From Brugia malayi (taxonomy: Eukaryota > Nematoda > Chromadorea > Rhabditida > Onchocercidae), in assembly GCF_000002995.4 (NCBI RefSeq), contig NW_025062475.1, forward strand, positions 12,680,687 to 12,744,686: 64,000 nucleotides of DNA, read 5' to 3'. A program made the position numbers and the translations under genes. Under the pieces are notes generated by a model that searched no databases, was not told where the DNA came from, and saw only the letters and a list, made by a program, of their open reading frames with translations. Numbering within the stretch: the stretch's first letter is position 1; every line of letters starts with the position of its first letter. Positions 39,989 through 51,700 of the stretch are shown here, in pieces.

Positions 39989-40067
39989 TTCCGGCAGTCC
40001 AATAGTTCCAGAGAGTCCAACAGTTCCAAAGAGTCCGACGGTACAGAGAGTCTAGCAGTTCCAGAGA
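39989..40067. repeat. 18-bp imperfect minisatellite (about 4.4 units)
   Basis: Units near TTCCAGAGAGTCCAACAG follow one another at 39989, 40006, 40024, 40042 and 40059. The unit length is a multiple of three, and one frame reads repeated Val-Pro-x-Ser-Pro-Thr before a stop. Confidence 0.8.
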
Positions 40068-40664
40068 ATGGTCATCGTGACTGGAACTTCGATATAATTC
40101 TGAGAAAGATAATTGATTCAACTATTTGCTTCGGGATGGGAAAACATTAGCATTCCGAAATCGGTCGCCTTTCACTGTGATAAAAGTTATCAGTTGCGGT
40201 TACTCCGTGATACGGTGCTGAGGCCATCTCATTAAAAATTCCACTGGTAGTCGTCTGCTGGTCGACTGACTAAGGTCAATGCAATGACTGACCAACTGGA
40301 CATTTCGAGGATAGAAACATGAAACAAAGCCGACTACTTTTAGCGATAGACAGCTGACAGCTCAGGTGGACACATATTGTCATCCCATGAAAAGCTAATA
40401 TAGCTAATGTGGGATAGTCAGCAGAATTGTCAACTCATAAAACATAACTTTTCAACCCGTTTGAACCTGAATTCAATCTTTATTCCACCTCAGTTTATCA
40501 GTTTATCCTTGATCTGCATTGAATGATAAAACTGATATTTCACCACTACCTTTAAATAAATGATGTCACTGTCAAAAATATTAGCTGCAAAATTTATCTT
40601 ATCAATTTATCTTAATCTTACAAAAATATTTTTTGAAAAAATGAATGTTTGCTTATCTATTTTC

Positions 40665-41040
40665 AGTGGCTTGAAAAGAATTTTTTTAAGAATTTTGAAA
40701 AGAATTTTTCAGTTAACAAAAAAAAAAATTTTATTTCAAGCAAAAAAATATAAAAAGCAAAAAATAAAACAAAATTTATTTCAAGCAAGTATACTTATAC
40801 ATTTGCTGTTATAATCTGTATTTGATTAGAGATTTTTATTTCAATTTTTTCTTTTTTTTAATTTCTTTCAGTTTTTACTAAATATTTTGTGGCTTGAAAA
40901 GAATTTGTTTTTTGATTATTTTTTGAAACCTTTTTTTTTAGCCCTTTTTTTGTATTATTTTTGTTAAATTATTATCTAGCAAAAAACAGCTGTTCAAAAA
41001 ATTTTTTTCGAATTTAAATTTTAAAATAAAGCAATTTAAA
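40665..41040. other. Very A/T-rich tract with an internal 15-bp repeat
   Basis: Long A and T runs dominate. The phrase GGCTTGAAAAGAATT occurs near 40669 and again near 40892. Nothing coding was seen. Confidence 0.5.
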
Positions 41041-42926
41041 ATTTTGTTTGCTTCTTTTTCACCATTCATATCTTTGAACATGATATATATGCAAGACACC
41101 CTCATACATTCCCATACAACCTGACACAAACCCTATTCACCTGATGCACAGGCGACACAAACTGCGACACCACCTGACACACAGACACACAAACATGCAA
41201 GCATGCACGAATTGCTGTGAAACAGAAGACGGATGAAATATTTTGTCATATCACATCCATGTTATGTCATCATATCATATCATACCAGATCATATATCAT
41301 GTCGTCCCACCCACTCGAGAGCATCTCAGTTTATTCCCGAGAGTTATCTCACTTGTAAATATGTGCGCTCTCACTTTTCCTTCTATATTGAAATGAAGCG
41401 GAAGAATTATAAGCAAAACAGAAATAAACTTACTGTTATGCTTTACAACACTGTCTTTCAGGTAATGACCTAGAAAGATGAAGATGACCTTTGCAAAAGG
41501 AAGATTCGCGACACCTAATTAAAATAAATTTAATAGCAGAAATTTGAAATCATAATAAGAGATAAAGAGTCAAATATTCATTATTATTCCGTTAATTATT
41601 ATTTCGCACAAGGTTATACCAAGATTTGTTATGCACATTATTATCATTTACAGCGGACAGTAATTTTGCTAATATTTTTGATGAGAGAGAATTTCCGCAC
41701 TATGTTTCAATAATTTCCGTGCGGAAACTTATCGTTGTATTGAGAAATGTGACAAAAATGACCGCAAATAAGATTGAATGTTGAGTCACATAAAACAGTT
41801 AGTTTCACTCATTCTTTTCTCGAACAAAAAACAATCCAATTACAATACAATTGAATAATTCATTTTTGCAAACCGAAACCAATACATCCATCCATCCATC
41901 TATTCCTGACATCTTTGGCACTTTTTTTTTCTTTTCTTCTATAAATTCGTTCTCTATGAGGAGATCATTGTTGTGACCACTCTTACTGACCTCTTGTAAA
42001 TTCCCTCCTGAATCATTCATCTTCAATCCACACCTTCAAACTGCCTTCATTCCAGTTTGTAATTTAGAAAACAACAATGACACCGTTAACAAACAAATAG
42101 GAATTTGTACGGCGTTACTTTTATTTCGTTCCCGAGGCGACCCAAATCATTTTTCAGCATTCTTTTTCCAGTTCTTTCGTCAATTACAAATTTCTCCTTT
42201 TTTACTCAATTACGCGACATCTACATGTATCGTTGTGTGTGTTTTATCATATCTCCAATGTATCATCGTAATTGTATATTTCCTAATTTGTTATTAGAGA
42301 AGGCGCAAATCATAAATGCATTTCGTTTTAAGCGCAAAATTTCTTAGAAGTATTATCAATAAACTATCATTAAAGTGGCTTTGTCGGGTAAACCAGATGA
42401 TAGTGATAGGATGAAATGTTATGCAAATTTCCTCTCCAACCGATATTTATTAAATAAGTCAAATGACGCAATAAAAAGCAAAAACAATATATGAGTGAAA
42501 TTTTCATTATTATTTTGATCCAACAAAATGCAAATTCATTTTTTGTTCCAATTGATAACAGTGATCTATCATCAATCAATAATCAAAATTTCGTTCGCTA
42601 ATTGAGCACTGCAATTTATGCAAATAGCAATAAGCACATGCGATTACAGTAATCACTCTTTAAAATTGCTTAAAAGTTTGAAATTGTTAAAAATGAGAAA
42701 TCACAATTAGATCGTAGCAAAAGTTCGATAGTGTGACATAAGTGATATCAGTGATATCATTGAAGGATAATGTTAACATTCACTGAAATTATCAGATTTT
42801 AGAAGTAGCATTGCAGTGCTTTCTAATATTTGTGCAAAAGGGAAATCTAACTTGTTTACTATAAACTCTCGTGAATCCTTTGAAATGATTTTGATAGTAA
42901 GACTGATCATTTTCTTTAATTCATGT

Positions 42927-42927
<1 letters not shown>

Positions 42928-43004
<77 letters not shown>
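42928..43004. repeat. (CA)n microsatellite, about 77 bp
   Basis: A perfect CA array in the feh-1/dex-1 interval. The Cys/Val and Thr/His frames crossing it are repeat artefacts. Confidence 0.98.
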
Positions 43005-43010
<6 letters not shown>

Positions 43011-43273
43011 GCGAGACAGACACCGAAAGTGTTCCTTTTTTCGGATATTTATTAGTTGCAGTGATAATTAGGAAGATTTGTTGAGTGGCGTTTCCTTCTA
43101 GCAGCAATTCGCTTGCTGGAAGGCCTTCTTCTATTTGTGTGACACATCGTGTGACACTATCCAACAACCAGTCGGCGAGCAAAAATTCTCTAATTCAACT
43201 GCTCTCCATTCATCGAATTCATACTGAATGGAATATTTTGTCAGGTACAATTGCAGTCATGAATGGTGCATAT

Positions 43274-43308
43274 TAATGCATTGCATGCATGCATACATGC
43301 ATGCATGT
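43274..43308. repeat. (GCAT)n-like palindromic repeat
   Basis: Alternating GCATGCATGCAT/ACATGCAT units; the tract is largely self-complementary. Confidence 0.8.
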
Positions 43309-44212
43309 ATCCGTTCATTAATCTCTCTAAGGAATAGCAGAGAGGAGAAAGTATCCCATTCGTGTGGTATGAGAGAGAGAACTAGAACTGGTCCTGGTCA
43401 TCTATTGGTCATCTATTGATGAAAGAAGTGTTTTGTTGTGTTTCTCCTTTGGAATGGTCCATGAGTACTACTAATCTTCCATTCTCTCTACCTTAGCTTA
43501 CCTGTACCTTACATCTACCTTACCATTCCAGCATTACCATTTCTTGAAAATATTACAAGTTTTTTCCGAGAAATTCCAATTATTTGTTAACAGTTATCAT
43601 CTGTAACTGTAAACAACTGTTGACATGACCTTTTCTTTTCTGGGAATTCATTTCTAGGTGACCCCTAAATAACCTTCTGTTCACAAATCACTTACTTACT
43701 TTCCTTTCTTCATATCAAACTAGCAACAAATCTCCGATTTCTCTTTATTCATCTCTCTCTCTCTCTCTTTCTCTCCATTATTAGTGAAGGTGAGCCTTAT
43801 TTGACCAATTGCAGAATGAAGGACAAATTACTTGACACTGATCTAAAAATTCAATTTGGAAAGAGCCAAAGGAGTCAATGATAGTACTGTGTGATTTAGT
43901 TCACCTGACAGGTATGAAAGAGGATGGCAGAGGAAGTGTGGACTCAACGATTCGGTGTTATTCAAATACATTTTGCATTTTGTCCTGTTCCTTTCATTTT
44001 CTCCTTTTTTTGATTATTACCGAAATTTAAACTTTACTAATTAATTCAATTTAGTTTTTTTTTTTTTTTTTTTCTGATTCTCATTTCATGAATATATGTA
44101 TTAACGAAAAAAAGTACATAGTGACAGAATAATTTATGATAAAGAATATCGATTTTCGATTTCCAGTAACTCATCCGAAGTAAATAAATTTGTGGTGTGA
44201 ACTTGTCACCTC

Positions 44213-44400
44213 CTACTTCAAAATATAGCAGTGGAGGAACCAAGGAAGAGTGGTAGCACAGGAGCAGTGGCTACACCACTCTACAATCACCCAATTTCTA
44301 AAGACCACAAAAGCTGGCGGTCCCTGAACCGTACCCTCCTTCATCGGTGGCAGCTCGCTACCTCTCTCGGCGATAAGATTCTTATTGTAGTGAAGGTCAC
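44213..44400. other. GC-richer patch with hairpin potential
   Basis: About 190 bp stand out as GC-richer than the surroundings. AGAGTGGTAGC (44247-44257) pairs with GCTACACCACTCT (44270-44282) apart from a 2-nt bulge. A second small stem, GGTGGC/GCTACC, lies near 44346-44362. A minus-strand frame across it is open and non-repetitive. It could be a structured RNA, a dispersed-repeat fragment or an old exon; nothing decides between them. Confidence 0.35.
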
Positions 44401-47400
44401 ATACGCATACACAGGTCACACAGACACAGACAGACAAACACACACACACACATACATGGTCACAATGATGTATGATGTATCGTTCAAGTATGTTGGATTT
44501 ATTCTTGTCAAATCGATCTTTCATATTTAGCACATTCCTAGGAGACAGCCTAACATTTTCTGTAGGTTAAAGGAGTGAAATGGCCTTCACTGATATCTCA
44601 GTTTGTTTCTTTTGCAATTTTTTTATTTCTTTTGTAACTGAAATGGATGAGAATATGTAAAGTACAAAGATAAGAATATACAAAGAGCTTTTTAAATATT
44701 TTTTCATGTCTTTTCAGGATACGGAATTCCTTCCGACACTTTCATCATTTCCAGTTTTCCGTAATTGAAGTTTCTCTCACTGGATAATTTTTTTTTTCCT
44801 TTGTCATTTTCACTACATTTCTTTTTAGTTTTCAATAACCAGGACATATTTTTGATTTTAGATTTTATTTCTTCCATTAGTACTAAAATTTGTTTTCCTC
44901 AATATTTTTAAACACCATTAATTAATATATGGAAGGACATAATAGTTATATGTGATCATCATTCGAAACGAACGATCAAATCAGTTAGGTCATTTATTAT
45001 CTGATCCGATCAGACCGGTACTCAGTTATTTCCTTCATCCTCTTTCGCTAAGGTAATATCAGGATACGCAGGGACGAGCTTCATAGTTCATACTAAATTT
45101 GTCAAATTCATCTCGTTACTTGGTTCAACGCATGTTATAGCATCGAGACTTGCAAATAGGTGACACAAGATTGAGATTTGCAAATATGTGACATAAGTAT
45201 CATCATTTTAGAAATCAGTGATAGTGTCATGTATGCTTCATTTTAGCACTTAATTTCTGATTTCCACTTTGTATGTCAGTCTGGGTTATTTGTTGAAGAT
45301 GGACTCTTCTCCTGCGACATTCGTAGCGTTCAGAGACTCACTAAAAAAATTCTTTCTCGTAAACATCACGCTATCACGTGACGCAGTATAAGTATGCAAA
45401 TTAGCTGCAATACAAAAATTTCTGTGTTCAGTGCCATATTTTTTTGTTCGACTGAGATGACAATAAGAACGAACTCCCTTTGACTATTCCATATTTCCAC
45501 AACTAAATGACAAGCGACAGTTCAGCTCACCTTGACGTCACGTAGACAGAGCAGAGGCAGCAGATACAGTGTCCACTTGCTGTCTCTGTATCATTTCTTG
45601 TTTAACACGGAAGGAACTAGAGATGACCACCTTATCTCACTGTCTATTCATTCTGTCTTCCTTTTTACCTGTTCATCTATCCCTTTATACTTCCATTTTG
45701 AGGTACAAACTCAAACTGTCATTTCTGTCTCTCCTTTTCATCAATCTTTTGTGACACTGTAAGATGTTTTATCAAATTCTTAATAGATAGAAAAAGGAAC
45801 TTTGTTTTGCAACAGTTAGCAGCAGCAGCATCAACACTTCATTTCACATTTCAGTGCTTAATTCGTTAAGACTTTCCACAATGTTATCTGATCTCTCTGA
45901 TCGATCAGCACTTATCATAATCATCGTTGGAATCAATGATAACAATCAAAATAGTCGATTCTTTTATCAATACAAACAACACTCATTTTTCTTTGTTTTT
46001 ACTCCAATTACTGAAAAGTGATCCAAGTTGTGTAATAAGTGATCAGCGAGAAAATAGAACTTTTGATAAACTATTCATTATCCGTAGTTTGCGAAAATTC
46101 GCAAAGTTCATATTTGATAGAGGTTACAGGGAAAATCAAGAAAAAGGGTGAAGGACGAATAGGTAACCTTAAAATGTCAAATAAAATTTCTCTAGCATCA
46201 GATGATCAAATTTGCTGAAATTATCAATATTCCTTACTCCTTAATTCATATAAATAACTGGTAAACTCTATAATTTTGTCCATTTAAGAAAGAGAAGAAA
46301 AGATAGACCTTTAAAGATTAGATCAATCCAAAGAAGCACCTTGGGAAAAGTTGGATAACCTTGCTTGAGGTCACATCTAAATGGACTTTACGACCTTTTT
46401 CTGAGAACCTTTTAAGGAGTAGTTTCATTATATGCTTGTCACACCTAAACTGTTATCTTTCCATATTATTTTAGAGAATAATTACTTCTAATTAATAATT
46501 AACTAAGCTATGAATTCTCAAGAGTAAGAATTTCGGATTACCTTGAATGGCGCCATTAATTTCAAATTTTTCATTGTTCTAATTTAGGTCGGTAAGTGGT
46601 AATAATAACACTATTTTAAATAAAATCTTTGAAAAGAGCATCTGTTCCCTTGTTTTTATTGAAATATCTTTCAGTGTCGAAAGAACTTCCCATGAAGTTA
46701 AGTTTCATTGCCCGAACTGATTGTCTCATATAAATTAGCTTACCTTTGACCGTAAAACTGTGGCAAATATTGCCCAATACACACCTGTCCAAGTAACTAT
46801 GCATTCTGTTTTAATTGCAATATGCAAAATGCTTACGTTGGCACGTGACTCCTCCACGTGTATATGCGTAATGTGTAGACATTAAATTTCAGTCTGCTAG
46901 TAAACTTGCTAAGCTTATAGCTAGCAGTACCAGTTGATGCAAATACTGCAAACAGCTTAACCAATTCTTATTTTCAAATTCAAAACTTTTTTTTTTATCA
47001 CTCATTCCTGACCGGACCGGAATGGTTCACCATTCCTGCTTTAGCTGCATTATTTTTAAAATCCATATAATCTGCCTTTTCAGAATTCTCACCAATTATT
47101 ATAGATTTACTTTGTCGGAAAAAAGCTCTTACTTAAATTCCTTAGTATCTTTCCTCAAAGTAACTCAAACAAAGATCTAAGAGGTAATTGAGAGAATCAT
47201 TTGTTTGCGATAACCTTTATCCAATATTACTGTCAACAAATCTTCCGTCCATTACTTTCTTGCAATTTTGCCTCTTTCTTAATCACCAATGATCGTCATC
47301 AAGTCAGCACTTTCGGCTTGTTAACAAAGCTGATAAGCTGATAAGGTGATAAATGACAGCCATTACGATACAAACCTGAAATTATGAACTATGGGATTTC

Positions 47401-48778
47401 AGAGTAGTTTACCGCTGTTCATTATTGTTTTTATTAGTAAATTTACTAAACTAACTTTTGAGATGACTCGATGACAGTCGTCAGTATAACAGTTAATATT
47501 ATTTTCAATTAAATGTAATATTCAGTGTCAACAAAATAAGTTCAAAGAATTAGTAATTTTGATTAATCTTTTTTTATCTTTTTTTACCATATCTTTGTGA
47601 AAGTGCTAACAGATAGACAATACAAAGTCATAACAGAATATATTCCTGAATGCTTCAACAAATCGGAAAAATGCAATGCTAAGTATGTTCTCATCAATGC
47701 TATAATATTGTAGAATTAATGGAGCACCTGAAATATCACTAATCATTAAAGAAAGCGGTAAAATACTAATTAAAAATCTTGGAGGCGGTAAAATATCAAT
47801 AAATCAGATGTTAGTCATAAAGAAAAAAAACTTTAAAGCAATTACAAGTATTATTTTTTTTTCTGTTATTTAATTACAGTAAATGAAAAATATTCGTTTT
47901 AATTTTCCAATCAAAAAAGATGAAAGTAGTAATTTCGTTAAATTTCACTTCTGAAAATTCAACTATTTATTGCATTTTGACTAATTACAAACTTGTCTGA
48001 TATCACAGAGATACTCTCTATCCCTGCTTCACATGTATTCATTTTTTTTTTTCTCTTTTAAATTAGAAACTGCAATGTTTCAAAAGTGTGAAACTTCAAC
48101 AGTCAATGAGTATGTCTGAAGTCATTCCTGATAAAATCTTCCCAACGCTCTTCCCTGAATCCGGATTCAATGGACCGGATTGAAGGGTAAGGGAAAGAGA
48201 AACGCTATTTCTGTAATGTTTTTCATTTCCTATCATTTCATCGTCATTTAAATATCATCTCATGATCATCAACAAACAGAGTCAAATCTCTTTGACAATT
48301 TCTCGATATTCATCTATTTATAGGTCATCCCTCTATCTCATCATTATCGTCATTATCACATAATATATGTCGTTCACACGCACGTTGCCAAATTATTGAC
48401 CATATTTTACGACGCGTCATAAGTGAGATTACTATACTTCACGTACGTGACATTCATTTAAGATTGAATATGGCTGGTAAATATCGCAATTTTCACATTT
48501 AATTTGATGATCAGTTATTTAAGAGTGATCATCAGTCACAAATATATTTAAACTGACAGCAAGATTGTATTGTTGAAATTAAATATGCGAGATTTAATCA
48601 CAGTTTGTGTTTAGGATTGTTTTACAGTGTCAAAGATAGTGTCACAAGCAGTTGACAAGAAATTTCTTAGAATTTTAGTATTTTCTCATTTTTACTTTCT
48701 ATCACATTTTTGCGTCAAATCAAATATTATTTGCACAAATTTATGAAAGTTAATTTTAGAATTTGCGGGTAATCAGAG

Positions 48779-51700
48779 ATGAGGTGGTACGGTGAACATA
48801 TTTCTATTGCTGTATGTCCACGGCTAACTTTTCTTTCATTACTATTGTTGGTTTTCTTTTGTTGGATTTCAAAACGAACTATTGCTATGAGATTGAATCC
48901 GGAACGAATTGCCGCACGTTTGCAAATCGAAAGAGAGATGGAAATGGATAAGCTAGTGAAAATGGGAAGAAACAGACGTCAGTTGGCAACGCCAAAAGAA
49001 ATTTCTATTTCTGTTAGTTCATTGCTTTATCAATTACGGAAATGGTATAATACTTCCGGAAATGGAGTAATACTTTTGTAATACAAATTTTCTCACAAAA
49101 TTTAATATCGTTATGTTTCCGTTTTTATTTCCTCTAAAACTTTTCATAATTGAAACATTCACTTCTGTACATTTTCTTTTCATTTGTTATATGATAACAA
49201 AAAATGATAAGACTTGATTGCAAGCAATAGAAGACAAAGTCTTTGCAAGTTTGAAACTTGAAAAGTAATAAATAACAGGATTCGACCGAAATTTTGCAAA
49301 TTAATTTCCGAAAATACAAGGCGGCAACTTTAAAAGAAAGCCTCAAAGATTAAAGATTAGTTTTACACTCTTACACAGTAGTATAAGAAACAGATAAAAA
49401 CTATAAAATATATTTTAAATGGTTGAAATTTGAGCTGAGAAAACTTTTGGATTGTTCGATCAGTTTTTGAAGAATATCTTCAAGAGATAAGCATGCTTCA
49501 GTGACTTTTTTACTTATCATCAACCAATTGTTATCACAAGTTCGGTAGAGGATAGAAGCATAAGAGAGAGACCTTCTGATCTTATTTTCAATTTCAAATT
49601 AAATGACAGGCACTCTCAGAGAAAGAAGCCATCTAAATTTCATTCATTCACTACTCACAATACCAAATGCAAATTTTAATCTTTCAAGAACTTTTGTTGA
49701 CATGAATAATGGATAACTGTAGGTGTTTCCGGGTATTGCATTTCCCGCAGAGATTGTATTTGCATCAGTAGCGATCTTGGATGACTTCGCTTGTACCCGA
49801 GGGTAAACTTTGACAAACATTAAAGGGAAGAGAAGGAATCATTTAGATAGCTAACAGTGCAGTTATTCCCGTTTGCAAATGAGTTCATTAATGAGATCCT
49901 GGCAGGTGTTAATTAATTGAAGACTTACTGCTTTCTCTATTTTTAGTGAAATTTAAAAAATTTTTTCTTTACCTTCTGCCAATTTTCCAAGTTTGTTATT
50001 CTATTAATTAATCAAACTTAATTTTATCAAATTCCAAATTTCGGATTATTCGGTGCCTTGTGACCCATTTTTCAGAACAATTGTAAGAATTTAGGAAATT
50101 TTCGATCAATTTATTAAAAACGATGAGATTAGCATTACATTACTGTACTTTGTTTAGGAAAATATGCACTTCAGTAGATCCAATATTAACAGTATTTGAC
50201 ATTTCAATTTAAAAAAAAATAAAAAGTAACGAAACACAGTCTCTCCTTTTGTACTGTTCCTTACAAACTGCTAATTATAAAGTGTGCTGTTGGATAGTTA
50301 TTATCAAATTGAGATGTTTATCGAATAGAACTTTGATCTATTCCCATTATTTGATATCAATTATAGGAATATTTCAAGAACTAAGAGGAATTGATAGGCG
50401 ATAAATGATTTCAAGAAAATTCTTCCAGATGCACTGAAAAACAAAATTTAAATGTGTGAAAAGAAATGCAGGTTGATTTTTAAGATAAAATTCTTCGAAT
50501 CGCTTCATCCATAGATTAACAGTTTTGCAGTATTTACTGATTTCCGGAATTGTTGAAATGATATCTTTTTAAAATGAATTAATTAGATGCATTTTTATTG
50601 CTATCACTATCCATTGTCACTTTTATGAGGGTACCATAACAACCAGTTCCATTGAATCGTTCCCATCGTATCCACCAGAAAAACTAATTCTTATGAGACA
50701 TTCTGCATAGTTCTTGTGAGTTTTTATTGTGGAGGGGAAAGGGGGGGGGGGGGAGGAGAGGTGGGGAAGGTTTATTGAGCGGAAAGATATGCAACCAACT
50801 TCAATGAAATGGGATAAAATACCGTTAAAAACGAAAGGTATCGTTAAGCAGTATACAGGTATAAAGTCACTTGACGGAAGGATCTACTCTCTATCTAATT
50901 TATTTAATTAAATTTGCTTCATTTAAAGCACATAATTGTATCAGTTATTAAATATCCTCTGGGAAACGAAAAAGTTTGATGGCTCGTAATAATGATACTT
51001 TAATATTGAATACAAACCATTAATTCGACCTTTTCAAAATCCAATTTGTCATTATCAGTTCGTAATCAGACCGATGAATGAATCATCCAATTGTAAATTA
51101 TCATACCATTTCATTACTAATAAATCACATTTTATCTTTCTTCATGAATAGATAGCTTTATCTTCAAACCTTGATTTCGGTAAGCATAAAAAATTCTCCC
51201 CAAAATTAATTTACATTTGCATACATACATGAACTAAGCGATCATACTCTCTACCAATATTCTATGTTGTAAATTGGTAAAAAGCTTGTTTCAAAGGTTA
51301 AATCTGTGCTGAAATCCTAATTACTTACTTTCGTGGTACCACTCGTAAGTTCAACTCTCAAAATTAGGTCTGGCATTGCACACGTTTCACAACTTCTCGT
51401 GAAATACCACAGATTGTCGATGTTTGCTTCACATATCGTCTCAATAAGAGGAAAATTCCACCAGCCACTGCAAGGAACTTCTCAATGATTACTAGAATGA
51501 TTACCTGAAAGATTTAAAACTTACGTCGAAACACTTCAAACGTGAGCGTTTCGACGTACGAAAAATATGAGCATACATTTAGAATCATTCGTTAATTCTA
51601 AAACAGTTTATAATACTAACTTTATGTTTAACTAGTGAATTCCGATGTTAACACGATAAGGATCAGATGAATGTGTCCCGTTCATATTCTCGACAGCACG

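Larger units (their letters stand above)
35135..48778. other. Gene-poor interval between feh-1 and dex-1 (13.6 kb)
   Basis: No multi-exon gene with consistent splice phases was found on either strand. Contents seen: feh-1 3' flank with AATAAA sites, a (CA)n array, an 18-bp minisatellite, short direct repeats, a TG/CATG-rich patch, and a few isolated ORFs, of which 37620-37883 looks most protein-like. Part of the right side probably regulates dex-1. Confidence 0.6.

Noticed and set aside
42773..43182. Several 78-88 residue frames on both strands crossing the CA array
   Set aside because: They are Val-Cys or Thr-His repeats read through a dinucleotide microsatellite, not genes.
49270..49300. 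A B-box-like GGTCGAATCC on the minus strand, considered as a tRNA
   Set aside because: No acceptor stem, A box or anticodon arm could be drawn around it.
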